Positions 1 to 11,250 of a stretch of DNA of 64,000 nt are shown here, piece after piece (positions within the stretch are counted from its first letter, which is position 1; each line of letters begins with the position of its first letter). Both the position numbers and the translations under genes were made by a program. Below the pieces are notes generated by a model, which worked only from the letters and a program-made list of their open reading frames with translations, made no database searches and had not been told where the DNA came from. Where the stretch lies: contig JAFFJZ010000002.1 of assembly GCA_018340375.1 (NCBI GenBank), forward strand, positions 61,622,001 through 61,686,000, written 5' to 3'. The stretch comes from Gonatopus flavifemur. Lineage: Eukaryota; Arthropoda; Insecta; Hymenoptera; Dryinidae.

Positions 1-702
1 ATTTGCATGACAGATAATCATGATAGCGATACAGACAGTATAGATACACAGTAGTTGAATCGTCTTACATTAGGTTGGTTGGGTAGGGCGATGGAGGAGC
101 CCGAAGTGCAGCCACCTCCTCGTGATGGGCTCTGGGTCATATGACAATGACTGATAAATCAATCAACTAAACATGTGAGCAAAGAACTGCATAGATTGCA
201 GTGCATTATATGGAAAAAAAACACGACATTCAGTCTCCTTTGCTGTATACGGACAAATGCGATATTCGAATCCCCTTCTCCACGTCCCCTAGTTTTATTT
301 CGTGTTCTATTTGAGTATTCGATTGCACATGTCAGCTCTTTGTGATGACTTTTCATTTAAAAAATACTCACCTCGACTACCCTGCACTGTTATCCGTGCT
401 ATCCGCAATGTAGCTGCAATTTTGGTATTTTGAGTCAAAACATCAAAACTTTGAGCAGAAAGTTTGGACAAAAGATGTTGACCGATTTCAAAAAAATTTT
501 AGGGGTGCAATGTTGATACATGTGGGCAACTCTTCCGGGGCCAGCCGTTTCGATCGGAGTGGAAAAATTTTTTTCGCTCCGGCCTAGTGGCCACCATGTG
601 ATTGGAGAAGATAAATTTCGATGATTTCTTAAATTCAATGCGTTTGAATTTTTATTAACGAGTCAAACTTCAAAAACATAAACAAATTTGCCACTGATTG
701 CA
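1..702. other. No gene or repeat recognised
   Basis: Short open frames here have no recognisable protein features. A modestly GC-richer patch at about 520-600 is unassigned. Confidence 0.5.
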
Positions 703-873
703 CACTGAAAAAAAAATTTATTCCAGTCAAATAAATATTTATTTGTCCTGTACCAAAGAAATATTTATTAGAATTAACAAAATATTCTTTGGAACCAAAA
801 TAATTTATTCGAATCAAATAAACGATTAAAACCATCTGTTTAATTCAAATGAATTATTTTGGTTCCAAAGAAT

Positions 874-1648
874 CATCATCATGAAGTAATCAGTCTTACG
901 ACTGGTTTGATGAAACCCTCCACCCCTGTCTATTATCCGCCAAACGTTTAATTTCTACATATCTACTACATCCCTTGTCTTGTACGATTTGCTTCATATA
1001 ACTTGCTCTAGGTCTACCTTTACCAGTTTTACCATTCATTTTCCCTTCCAATATTGTTTTCAATAAACTCTCATGCCGTAATGTGTGTCCTATAAGATTG
1101 CTTCTCCTTTTCACGATGTGTTTCAAAAGATTTCTTTCTTCATTTATCTGCTCGAGTACTTCTTCATTTTTGACTTTGTCTATCCATTTTATTCTGAGCA
1201 TCCTCCTATAACACCACATTTCAAAAGCTTCAAGTCTTCGTTGATCAGTTTTCCCCATTGTCCAAGTTTCGCAACCATATAATGCTGTGCTCCAAACGTA
1301 ACTTTTCAAGAATTTCTTCCTCACTTCCAACCTTATATTTTTTGAGCATAATAACTGTCTCTTTTGATAAAAAGCCTGTTTCCCTTGTGCTATTCTTGCT
1401 CTTATATCTCTTTCGCTTTTGCCGTTCTCTGTAATTATGCTTCCTAGATATTTGAATTCTTTCACCTGTTCAATTGTCTCGGTATCTATTTTGATTCTCG
1501 TTCTTCTAGCTGTTTTCGCTGCTGTACACATCATGAATTTTGTTTTGTCTTTATTTATATTCATACAATAGTTATCTAGTAATATTGTTTTCATAGTGTT
1601 GAGAATATTTTCTAACTCAGTACTACTCGTGGCCAATATAGCTATGTC
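874..1648 (-). mobile_element. 5'-truncated non-LTR retrotransposon (RTE-like), copy 1
   Basis: The insertion is bounded by a 12-bp target duplication. Its 3' end (left side) finishes with TGATGATG, a short tandem tail as in RTE-type elements. Its 5' end is truncated inside the reverse transcriptase. It shares its 3' end with the copy at 5235-6204, so that end is genuine. The clade is inferred. Confidence 0.85.
896..1648 (-). pseudogene. Reverse transcriptase C-terminal fragment
   Basis: About 250 residues are open from the insertion edge to a stop. The frame starts D-I-A-I-L at 1648, so the break falls within the FADD catalytic box and leaves only its last Asp; the palm is lost. What remains is the thumb and C-terminal region: FKYLGSIITENGKSERDI, YGCETWTMGKTDQRRLEAF, EMWCYRRMLRIKW, and a basic GKGRPRASYMKQ segment near the end. 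These motifs are typical of insect endonuclease/reverse-transcriptase polyproteins. The frame is uninterrupted, which suggests a fairly young insertion. It cannot encode an active enzyme because the endonuclease and most of the RT are missing. It has no promoter of its own and lies antisense to the receptor. Confidence 0.9.
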
Positions 1649-1741
1649 GTTCCAAAGAATATTTTGTTAATTCTAATAAATATTTCTTTGGTACAGGACA
1701 AATAAATATTTATTTGACTGGAATAAATTTTTTTTTCAGTG

Positions 1742-2588
1742 CATGTTTCACTCGAATAAAACTTTCTAGAATACGCCCTGTATCGAATTATTCATCAGAC
1801 ATACAAGTACGTGGTACGTCAATGATAGAGGACTTCAAACACATCTTTGAACCATGGGAACATTCTTAAAAGTTCACCCAAATTCCCACATCCTTTCCAT
1901 TACATGAATTGATCATGATGTAGCTTTTGACAACCGGAATATTCTCGAAATTATCATCCCTCCACTCGTCACGTACGAACTTTGGTTGACTTCTGTTGAC
2001 TTCTCACCCCTAACCCTGTGACCTTACTACACTCAGTACACTTGAAATTCCTTCATTTCCACTGGAATATAGTACAGAATACTCCGGATAATTCTTATCA
2101 CAAAAAATAATGTTCCACATAGAATTCTTTACAAAACGTTAAAGAGGGGCTGCTGATGTCGTGAGTAGATATCACTTCTTTGCAAAAACGTTACGATACT
2201 TGAAAATTATGTGGAGTATATTGAGAACATTCCGGAATTTGAAAAATACTGTAAATTGAATGCCACAGGCCGTCCAATCCAATCCCCCAACCTGATCTAA
2301 GTGAAATTGGCGGGAAATCGCTCTGACAACGCTTGAGGGGGAACTCTCTCATTGCGCTCACGGTTAATATGTGTTTAGGGTTATTCGAAACAACTGAAAT
2401 TTGTTGCTAGAAATCACATATACTAGAAAAACATATTGTACGAACTTTTTTGTGAATCGAGTTATTGAAGTTATCCGGTTCAAATTTCCAACTCCAATCA
2501 TTGAAAAGGTCCGATTCAATTTGAATTCCAGCCTGTTGAATGGAATTTTTACATGGAAAGAATAAATAATCCAAATTTTCGTTTACTA
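1742..2588. other. No gene or repeat recognised
   Basis: AT-rich sequence between two foldback elements. I see no coding frame and no clear structure. Confidence 0.5.
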
Positions 2589-2815
2589 CACTGTAAAAAA
2601 TCGTATCGGAAAATTCCTATATATTCATGTGAAGTAATTAACACATACATGTGTTAGGAATTTGCCCAACTTGTCCGGAAATTTACTGTGAAATGTTGGG
2701 AAAAATCCCATAAAGTTCGGAGTTTTCAGATAAATTTATGGGAAATTTCATATAAATGTACCGGAAATTGATCTCCTAATCAGTGATTGGAATTTTCCGG
2801 TTGATGTACACGGTA
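2589..2815. mobile_element. Possible diverged MITE
   Basis: The left end CACTGTAAAAAATCGTATCG and the right end both lead into GGAAAATTCC in opposite orientation, near flanking TA. The interior holds the palindrome ACACATACATGTGT. The arms are poorly matched, so this is tentative. Confidence 0.35.
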
Positions 2816-3371
2816 TAGTTTGTTACTAGTGTACACTAGATTTTAAAGAATTCGTTGACTCTTTCCATTATCTCGACGATCGAAATGTAAAGTGAATTCA
2901 ATTGTTGGAACAATGGACAATGTCAACGAATTATTGGAATCCAGCGCACGAATTCTTCTCGAATTTGCACCCTGTCCAAAAGTGACGACACACTAATCAA
3001 TGAAAATTTGGGTCGATAATTTTTTCCGCGTAGTTAAAGTCGAGTCTGTGGCTTAATTTTGTAAGACCCATTGGAAATTCTGTTCGGGTGATCTGAAAAA
3101 TTGAAAATTTAATTCAGGCTAATTATCACCTCATTCACTTCTTATTATTTAATCAAATAATTATGCAGTATGAATTTGTGTGGTCAAATAATAGAGCAGC
3201 ATAAAATCTATGCACAGAGAAAATGCATGGATCTATCCCGCAGGAGAATAATTGTGCAATACAAATTTATGTACGCTGTTGGAAAAAATTAACATCCAAT
3301 TGATCGCAGGGCTGTTTCAAGGTACCACCGAAGAGGGCAGTCATCGGGGGCCTCAAATTCTCAAAATTATA

Positions 3372-4461
3372 CTGGGTAATTCGAAATTGGACATGGGATG
3401 GATCATGCAGATAAGAATTGTGCACTTATTTATTATGCACATAAAAAAATTGGATTAAATTTGTTTACATATTAATTTTAGTTTATCCTAATACGTTTGA
3501 TAAATGTGCACTGATAGTCGTGCACAGTTAATTGTACACATGAAAAAAAATGAGAAATATAAAATGTAAGATTGTGCACCTTACATTTTGCACTTTTGGG
3601 AATATTCAATATTATTTTTTGTGCCCAAGTTTTTGTGAATAAAAATGTTGTGCATGATTACTTGCGCATAAAAAACAATATTGAATATTCCCAAAGGTGC
3701 AAAATGTAAGGTGCACAATCTTACATTTTATATTTTTTATTTTTTTTATGTGTACAATTCACTATGCACGACTATCAGTGCACATTTATCAAACGTATTA
3801 GGAACAACTAAAATTAATATGTGAACAAATGTAATTCAATTTTTTTATGTGCATAATAAATAAGTGCACAATTCTTACGTGCATGATCCATCCCATGTCC
3901 GAAATTGCCGTACACTTTTTTGAGAGCGGATTCTTGATGAAATTCTGAAACGATTTTGATCTGGAATATTCTGAGCTGATCTTTGAGATCCAGAGATATG
4001 AGCATTTTTGAGTTTGTGAAAAATCCAAATGTTTCGGAAGGGTCATATTTTTGACATTTGAATCCAATATCATTCTCTACGACAGATCACAGGGTATTTT
4101 CACTAGGGAAAAAATAAAACTAATTTAGCTTCCTTCGTTGTGGAGTGATAGCGATTTAAAGTTGTTGAATTCTGATTGGCTGCAATGCAAACAATTCACA
4201 ACCGCTATAACTCTACAACGAAAAACGCTCAATTGGTTATATTTTTTTCCAGGAATACCCCGTGGTCTGCTTTAGAGACTGATATTGGATTCAAATGTCT
4301 AAGATATAGCCCTTGCGAAATATTTGGTTTTTCAAATAATCAAAAAATGCTCATATCTCCGAATCTAATGGTCAGATCAAAATATTCCGCACCAAAATCG
4401 TTTCAGAATTTCATCAAGAATCTGCTCTCAAAGAAGTGTACGGCAATTCCGAATCAACCAG
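3372..4461. mobile_element. Foldback element B, copy 1 (interrupted)
   Basis: The inverted ends are CTGGGTAATTCGAAATTG and its complement at 4450-4461, flanked by TA. The arms carry GCCGTACACTTTTTTGAGAG-type sequence shared with the copy at 8963-9530. Foldback A (3390-3899) is inserted close to its left end. Without it the length would be about 572 bases, matching copy 2 (568). Confidence 0.8.
3390..3899. mobile_element. Foldback element A nested in B, 8-bp duplication
   Basis: A near-complete palindrome of 510 bases with ends GACATGGGATGGATCATGCA and complement. The octamer CGAAATTG is present on both sides (3382-3389, 3900-3907). Eight-base duplications are typical of hAT-type transposition. 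It is non-coding. Confidence 0.85.
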
Positions 4462-4648
4462 TATATGATTTATATATGAACAATATTGTGTTATATATAA
4501 ATTATATATAATTCCAAAACCTCTGTAATCCTAGGAGCCTCAGGTGGCAAATATGTCGCGAGCCTTGTTGTATAGAAATTGTACTCAAACCAGTGTTCAT
4601 TCCGAGAATACAAAACTACAACGCTGCTTTCGAAAATAGGTCCAAGTA

Positions 4649-4905
4649 CATAGAGAGAAATTTAATTGGGAGGATTATTATTTTACCCGTAAACTAGAAC
4701 TATTCGAAAAAGTTGGATAATAATTTGTAACATAAGTTATAATCATCGCTAGCCGTGATGGTAACAATCGAGATTAAGGTGGATTTTTACTATCACAACT
4801 AGCAATGAATATGAATAATTTTGTTGAAAATTATTATCTGACTTCTTCGAATAGTTTTAGTTTACGAATAAAATGATAATTTTTCCAATCAAATTTCTCT
4901 CCGTG
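4649..4905. mobile_element. Foldback MITE with CACGGAGAG-type end
   Basis: The left arm (AGAGAGAAATTTAATTGG) matches the inverted right arm ending in CTCTCCGTG, with flanking TA at 4647-4648 and 4906-4907. The internal GTTTACGGGTAAAAT-like segments also pair. Non-coding. Confidence 0.7.
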
Positions 4906-5234
4906 TAGAGTCACACAAATCGGAAACAAAGTTTCAACATAGAATTGATGAACGCATATATGCACTCCAAAAAAGGATCACAGGAGCAGTGTTGCCAAGG
5001 AATCCGGGAATCCATCAGTGTTAGCCAATGCCGTTTTTTTATAAGAAGGATGACCAATCACAGAACAACGGAATTCCCACAATGACAACGCTGCACAGGA
5101 GGGGAATTTTTTAACAGTATAGCATAAACGCGAAAAAACCGAGTTTATTATTATCAAACAGTTTATTTTAATATTTAGAAGAATGACTGTTGAGATCAGT
5201 GATCTGTTTGACCAAAGTATTGGAAGATGACTCA

Positions 5235-6204
5235 TCATCATGAAGTAATCATTCTTATAACTGGTTTGATGAAATCCTCCAACCCTATCTATTATCCGCT
5301 AAAAGCTTAATTTCTACACATCTACCACAACCCTTGTCTTGTATACTTTGCTTCATATAACTTGATCCAGGTCTACCTTTGCGAGTTTGACCATTCATTT
5401 TTCCTTCTAATATTGTTTTCAATAAACTATCATGCCTTAATATGTGTCCTATCAGATAACTTCTTCTTTTCACCTGTTTCAAAAGACTTCTTTTTTCATT
5501 TACCTTCTCAGGTACTCCTTCATTTTTTACTGCCTCTATCCACTTTATTCTAAGCATCATTCTATAACACCACATTTCAAAAGCTTCAAGTCTTCGTTGG
5601 TCCGTTTTTCCAATTGTCCAAATTTCGCGACCATATAATGATGTGCTCCAAACTTAACTCTTCACGAATATCTTCCTCACTACTAAGCTAATATTCTTTG
5701 AGCATAGTAACTGTTTCTTCTGGTGGCAAACCTGTTTTCCTTGTGCTATTCTTGCTTTTATATCTCTTCCGCTTTTACCGTTTTCTTTAATCCTTAAATT
5801 CTTTCTAGATATTTGAATTCTTCTACTCGCTGAATTGTCTCTAGATCTATTTTGATTTTTGTTCTTCTTGATGTTTTCACTGTTGTACAAGTCATGAATT
5901 TTTTTTGTCTTTATTTATATTCATAAAATAGTTTTCTAGTAATATTGTTTCCATAGTGTTGAGAATATTTCCTAAATCAGCACCATTCATAACTAATATA
6001 GCTATGTCATCCGCAAATCTCAACATGCTCACATTTTCTCCCTGAATCTGTAATGACAATTGCACTTGCTCCTTCATTTCGTTCGTCGCTTGTTCTATAT
6101 ATAAATTGAAAATCAGTGGTGATAGTGAGCATCCTTGTCTCAGCCCTCTTTCAATTTGTGCTTCTTCTTCTTGACCCTCTATTTCTATTATTGCGGTTTG
6201 ATTC
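5235..6204 (-). mobile_element. 5'-truncated non-LTR retrotransposon (RTE-like), copy 2
   Basis: The 14-base TGGAAGATGACTCA is duplicated at 5221-5234 and 6205-6218. The 3' end has the same TGATGATG tail as copy 1. It keeps about 200 bases more 5' sequence than copy 1. Its many differences from copy 1 indicate separate, older insertion. Confidence 0.85.
5285..6200 (-). pseudogene. Broken reverse transcriptase (catalytic box to C-terminus)
   Basis: In successive minus-strand frames one reads the RT motif RGLRQGCSLSPLIFNLY (about 6080-6160) and the catalytic box FADDIAILV (about 5990-6017). Then come NILNTMETILLENYFMNINK, GKSGRDIKARIAQGKQ, and the C-terminal WCYRMMLRIKW and GRPGSSYMKQ segments down to about 5285. 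Frameshifts and stops separate these blocks near 5890 and 5580-5650, so it is a pseudogene. It retains both the Gln-Gly-Cys-Ser-Leu motif and FADD, which copy 1 lacks. The endonuclease is absent by 5' truncation. Copy 1 and copy 2 are clearly the same family by colinear motifs. Confidence 0.85.
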
Positions 6205-6230
6205 TGGAAGATGACTCAATAAAACGAAAT

Positions 6231-6285
6231 AAAACAACCAGCCAGACCTTCTATTCGTATAGAACAAGGTCTGGCTGGTTGTTTT
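6231..6285. repeat. Perfect 20-bp hairpin
   Basis: AAAACAACCAGCCAGACCTT at 6231-6250 is followed after a 15-base loop by its exact complement at 6266-6285. It sits 13 bases beyond the target duplication of the second retrotransposon. Its function is unknown. Confidence 0.8.
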
Positions 6286-7257
6286 TTTCCAAACTGCGAA
6301 CACTGGATCTAGTACCTCTAGGGTCTACGGGATGCCATTGAGAATAAGATTTACTAAGCTTATATCATAGAGGAAATTCTTATTTCTAGAATATGATTTT
6401 TTGGATATTCTTCGAGTGCAGTTCATTGAATTTTGTGATTTAAAACTGGATCTTGTGACTCGACGTTATTTTCCCGTAATTCGTTTGAGCTTATACGAGA
6501 AAATGATATCTCACATTCGAACGTGTCAGGATGTTGGAGACACTTGATTTTTCATCGTGTCACTGAAAAAGAAGGAGATTTCTCTCATTCTTCGATCGCC
6601 ACGAAAAATTATTCTTCCAATAACGAGTTCATACAAAAGAAACCAAAATAGAAACTGAGAATCTCAGATCGAATACAAGATTCATATCAATAAGTACGAT
6701 AATTTCCACCTCTAAAGTAATGAAAGCACCGAAGTGAAAAATAGCTGTGATATTCTCAATTTCAAATCCTATTTTTCACATACATTAACCGTATTCTTCC
6801 ACAATCATCTGAGAATCGAATAGATTGTTTTTGAATTCAATTGGATTATCAATCTCGATTCCTTCAAAATTACTCTTCTTAATCTCACGAAAATAAATCA
6901 ATGAGAATTATATTATTCCAATAATGTATTTCGAAGGGGATTGATAATTCGTACAGCACCTAGAAAGAAAAAATGGGGAAGAGGCGAAAGATAAGCCCAA
7001 TTGAGAGATAGTTAGAGAAAAAGAGGGATGATAATTTCATAAGCTTTGAGTACATGAATATAGAGAGAGGAAACTACGTCTCCATCGATGTCGAGTTCAG
7101 CATTTATGAATCTATGTGTAAAAGAGCTCTATATTCCATTCCGTTCATATACGTACACCTCTTTTTTCTCACGACTGACTGACGTTTAGTAATGCTCAAT
7201 TCAATATAATCAAACCTGATTTTGATGGGAAAAATTCGTTTCTTATTTTTGCCTTAG
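6286..7257. other. Upstream intron sequence, no gene seen
   Basis: AT-rich sequence leading to the acceptor of the 7258 exon. I see no upstream receptor exon. Confidence 0.5.
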
Positions 7258-7501
7258 ATTTTGCGCCATCACCAAACCACTAAAGTACGGGGTGAAGAGA
7301 ACACCAAAGCGAATGACCCTCTACGTTTGCCTAGTTTGGTTAGGGGCTGCCTGTATCAGTTTGCCTCCATTGTTGATCATGGGCAACGAGCACACGTATT
7401 CGGAAACGGGGGCATCGCACTGTACAGTATGTCAAAACTTCTTCTATCAAATTTATGCGACATTAGGAAGCTTCTACATCCCGCTGATCGTCATGATACA
7501 G
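7258..7501 (+). CDS. Internal exon of a biogenic-amine GPCR (TM4-TM5), alpha2-like octopamine receptor type
   Basis: This exon encodes about 81 residues of a class A receptor that would sit in the plasma membrane and couple an amine neurotransmitter to a G protein. The reading begins F-C-A-I-T-K-P-L, which is the second intracellular loop just after the DRY box. TM4 follows (RMTLYVCLVWLGAACISLPP), then extracellular loop 2 with conserved cysteines (SHCTVCQNF), then TM5 (YQIYATLGSFYIPL). It starts after a pyrimidine-rich acceptor (TTTTTGCCTTAG) and ends at CAG before GTAAGA. The first base, A, completes a codon split across the upstream intron; the 3' end is phase 0. An in-frame reading ignoring splicing stops soon after the donor. 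The family assignment rests on recalled resemblance to octopamine alpha2-like / 'No18' receptors, and a 5-HT1-like receptor is the main alternative. Amine-receptor class is very likely; the exact subtype is moderate. Confidence 0.9.
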
Positions 7502-7641
7502 GTAAGAACTTATTAATAAATTATTAATATTTTAACCCAACAGCCAGTACAGTATAACCACCAATCATTGCTCCGCTTTGTATCTATGTCTGTCTTTTAT
7601 CCAGCTTGGCTCTAAGGAGATGCAACGTAGACAATAATATA

Positions 7642-7841
7642 CACTGTGAAAAATGATTGTGGAACTTTCCCCCTAAAAAATGTTGGCAGCAAAGTTCCTC
7701 CATAGATGTGAAATTTTCCATCATAATTTGGTGAATTTTCCTGCCATTTGTAGAGAATTCAATACTCAAAAAGCAAAATAATTATTCAAAGTGGTGGAAA
7801 GATTCCTCATTTTTGATAGCAAAACACATTTTTTACAGTGA
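7642..7841. mobile_element. MITE with CACTGTGA-type end
   Basis: The ends CACTGTGAAAAATG and CATTTTTTACAGTGA are inverted, flanked by TA (7640-7641, 7842-7843). The arms are diverged. It lies 140 bases inside the intron after the first receptor exon. Confidence 0.6.
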
Positions 7842-8361
7842 TACATTGATTTCTGTTATTGAATATATTTACTTGAATTTACGGTTACTCGTGTATATTG
7901 AATTGACAGGTGTTCATTGTCCACGAAAATTCATAGATACATCGAAAATTTGATCCCTCTTTCTACGAGTTTCGAGAATATGAACATAAAAGAACAGAAA
8001 AATGTGTAAAATGGGAAGTTACGCTCACATCCCCTTGATTTTTATGCCTGAGATATGGGAATTTGGAAGAGATCCAAACCAATCCTCTCCTCTGTACATC
8101 CATTCTCTTTCGCCATCGTGAAGAAAAATACAAAAAGCTGGGGGAATACTTCAAAATTTATTCCGTAAAAAGAGGGAAAGGATTTCATACGGACGTACAT
8201 CTCATTTTAATTCTACCAAGGACGGATTTATGTTCTACGTATCCATCTTTCGGTTCATTTTTATGAGCCAATAGAATGTGTAATAATAGGGAAACGATCT
8301 CTCCCAAAAAATTTGATGCACTGAAGGATTTGTTGAATGCGAATGTTTGTTTTAAATTTAG

Positions 8362-8540
8362 ATATAGAAATTCTATATTGTACATTGTATACATATTTGG
8401 TTTTATTCAGTGTATATGAATTATACATTTTTCCCAAATATGTGATAGATTTGTTATGTACTTGACGTATGCACTATATAATTGATGTACCTTGTATGCG
8501 ATCAAATCTGTATACAAGGTACAATATGGAATTTCTGTGA
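8362..8540. repeat. Foldback repeat
   Basis: TATAGAAATTCTATATTGTA at the left pairs with an inverted, slightly diverged copy ending near 8540. Both arms also contain a GTATACA step. Confidence 0.6.
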
Positions 8541-8962
8541 AATTTTTCCACGAATCGATACAAACTTATACCGGATGTTTCAGAATTCACTGGATAAACT
8601 GTATAGACGTTATTCTGCAGTCAAAATTGTACGAGTTCCCGTATTGAAAAATTTTTTTGACCCTTTTTTTTCGAAGATATGCGCATTTTTAGACTTTTTC
8701 TTCAAATCCAAATCACTCAAAAGTATTGTATAATACCAGAGAGAAGATGAGAGAGCTTATGACCGGGGTTCCATCGATAGTAAACATTATCGGATGGAAC
8801 AGGGAACCTGGTCCATCAATCCCCTCTTTCATTCTTCATTTTTTTTATTCATGATTATGAAAAATTATATGCATTTAATATCGATACATAAAATCATTTC
8901 AATGAAATACGTGTATTGACGGGGATCTTTGGAAAGGATCGATCCTTTTTCTTCGAAATATA

Positions 8963-9530
8963 CTGGGTGATTCGGAATTGCCGTACACTTTTTTGAGAGT
9001 AGATTCTTGATGAAATTCTGAAACAATTTTGCTGCGAAATATTTTGATCTGACCCTTAGATCCGGAGATATGAGCACTTTGATTATTTGAAAAAACCAAA
9101 TATCTCGGAAGGACCATATGTTTGACATTTGAATCCAATATCATTCTCTAAGGCAGATCCCGGGGTATTCCTGGGAAAAAATATAATCAATTTAGCGTTT
9201 TTTGTTGTAGAGTTATAGCGGTTGTGAATTTTTTGCATTGCAGCCAATCAGAATTCGACAACTTTAAATCGTTATAACTCCACGACGAAGGAAGCTAAAT
9301 TATTTCCATTCTTTTCCAGGAATACCCCTTGATGTACTTTAGAGAATGATATTGGATTCAAATGACAAAGATATGATCCTTCCGGAATATTCGGATTTTT
9401 CAAAAACCCAAAAAATGCTCATATCTTCGGATCTCAAGGATCAGCTCAAAATATTCCGGATCAAAATCGTTTCAGAATTTCATCAAGAATCTGCTCTCAA
9501 AAAAGTGTACGGCAATTTCGAATCACCCAG
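8963..9530. mobile_element. Foldback element B, copy 2 (uninterrupted)
   Basis: The termini CTGGGTGATTCGGAATTG and complement are flanked by TA (8961-8962, 9531-9532). The arms of about 250 bases pair across a centre near 9230-9250 (TTGCATTGCAGCCAATCAG). It shows the uninterrupted form of the element at 3372-4461. Confidence 0.85.
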
Positions 9531-9532
9531 TA

Positions 9533-10040
9533 TATATAACTTTCATAGATTTCTATGAAAATTCGACACTTTTTATATAAGAAAGGATCGATTTTTTCCG
9601 AGGATCCTCATCGCTAAATACGTGTTAACAAGTATACAAAAGAAATGCGCGATGTTGTACTAATTAAAAATGAAATTGCAGTCCGTTAACTCCCATGATG
9701 CAACCGTCAGACGGCCGGTGGAATTTTTACTATCAGTGAAAAGGTGCCCATGAGCTGTCTCATTTTCTCTCTGATAATAGACTGGGTACGATTGTAACAT
9801 TTTAACCTCAATCTTTCGTGAAAATTTTATTACTGCAGTCAGATAAAAGCTAGAAGGTGTTTCAAGTAGCACATATATTTGGTTACCACATGTAGATGCA
9901 TTCGTTCCACATAAATGTAATTAGGGTTCAGAACAGGAATAATTATGATGGCTGTTCAAATGTTACAACCCACCACAACCTCAGTAATATAATATTTAGT
10001 AATGAAGGATGTAACACTTATAAAAATATTCAAAAATCGA
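9533..10040. other. No gene recognised; a repeated fragment
   Basis: GGGTACGATTGTAACATT (9784-9801) recurs inverted near 10629-10648. This suggests remnants of an older repeat. Nothing else was recognised. Confidence 0.4.
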
Positions 10041-10042
10041 TA

Positions 10043-10409
10043 CACGGAGAGAAAAAATTTGCTGACGCAGCAAATCGAGGTATTATATATAGAATAGCAA
10101 AATTTTTCGCTGGCCTAGCTAAAAATTTGCTATAACAGCAATCGTGTTAGCTACGACAGCATTTTTTTAGTTGTGGCAGCACAAAATGTTTGCTCCGCCA
10201 GCAAATTTTCAGTATTATATATAGAAAAGCAAACAAATTTTGCTGGGATAGCAAACATTTTTTGCTGCCACAGCTAAAAATTCGCTGTCGCAGCTAACAA
10301 GATTGCTGGAACAGCAAATAGTTTGCTGTCACAGCAAAAAATTTGCTGCTCTGGCAAAAGGAACCCAGCAAAAGTAGATTTCGCTGCCACAGCGAATTCC
10401 TCTTTCTCT
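10043..10409. mobile_element. MITE built of a TTGCTG-N3-CAGCAA hairpin array
   Basis: The ends CACGGAGAG and CTTTCTCTG are inverted and flanked by TA (10041-10042, 10410-10411). Between them about 13 units of the form TTGCTG-N3-CAGCAA follow each other every 20-35 bases, some degenerate (e.g. TTTGCTGTCACAGCAAA). Each can form its own small stem. A related stretch occurs at 20325-20510 and traces at 11265-11320. Confidence 0.8.
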
Positions 10410-11250
10410 GTATAGAGGAATACAATTTATTGGTGAACATGGGAAGAAATGAAATATAGTTCAGCATTGAATATTTACTTTCAGTCGCAAAATCTCGAAA
10501 GTTTTTTGTCACGTTCTGAATGTATGTGGTATGGCATAAACAATCAACACACGAGTTTCTACACTTGAGAACGCCTCTTCTCCCGTCAGGTGATCTGAGC
10601 TATCACCATCCCAACGTCAGTTATTCGTAATGTTACAACCGTACCCAGTTTACCCTACATCCTTCAGTCTCCAGTCTAACGCCATTCGCTGAGTTGAAAA
10701 ACGGTAGCAAACCATCCCGGCATTCTGTGTTCGGGGGATAATGATTTGAAGTTGCTGGATTCCAGTTAGTAGGCCATTATAATGAATTTCCCCCACGTGA
10801 GGGATTTTTGCTGCCACCAAATTGAGGTGAAAATTCCACCATAATTTTTTACAGTGTAATCTCACAGATTATTTAAATTCATCAATTCCAAGTTTTTCTA
10901 AATCTTCCTGAAACCTTATGAATGTATTTGAATCTCTCCAGTTCTATCCAACAATCTCGGAGTCTCTCTGGAGTCTGAAATTTCCTGGGAAATCCGATGA
11001 GAATGATTTTGCCAGTTCATTAATTCCCAAGAGAGGTTGAGATTAAATATGACTCTTACAACATGTTATTCTGACTCACTTCATGAAACTCCACTCACTC
11101 GTTCGTGAGATCAGAAACGATAAAGTCATTCGAATAATTGAATCCAATATTCTTGTTCTTTTATTCAAACAGGAGAAACCACTGTGAAAAATCATACCAG
11201 TATCTTGGAGTGTATTGTATGTGTATGTGTATTTTTCGCAGATCGATGAT
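10410..11250. other. Intron sequence, no gene recognised
   Basis: Repeat fragments near 10590-10860 end in TTTTTTACAGTG, as in MITE termini. The rest is unassigned. Confidence 0.4.

Larger units (their letters stand above)
703..1741. mobile_element. Palindromic MITE interrupted by a retrotransposon
   Basis: The arms 703-794 and 1650-1741 are near-perfect inverted copies of 92 bases, beginning CACTGAAAAAAAAATTTATT. The inner palindrome continues at about 795-873 around an AACCATCTG loop. A non-LTR fragment (874-1648) splits the right arm, and the 12-base GTTCCAAAGAAT is duplicated at 862-873 and 1649-1660. Without the insertion it would be a foldback of about 250 bases. It has no coding capacity. 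Confidence 0.85.
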
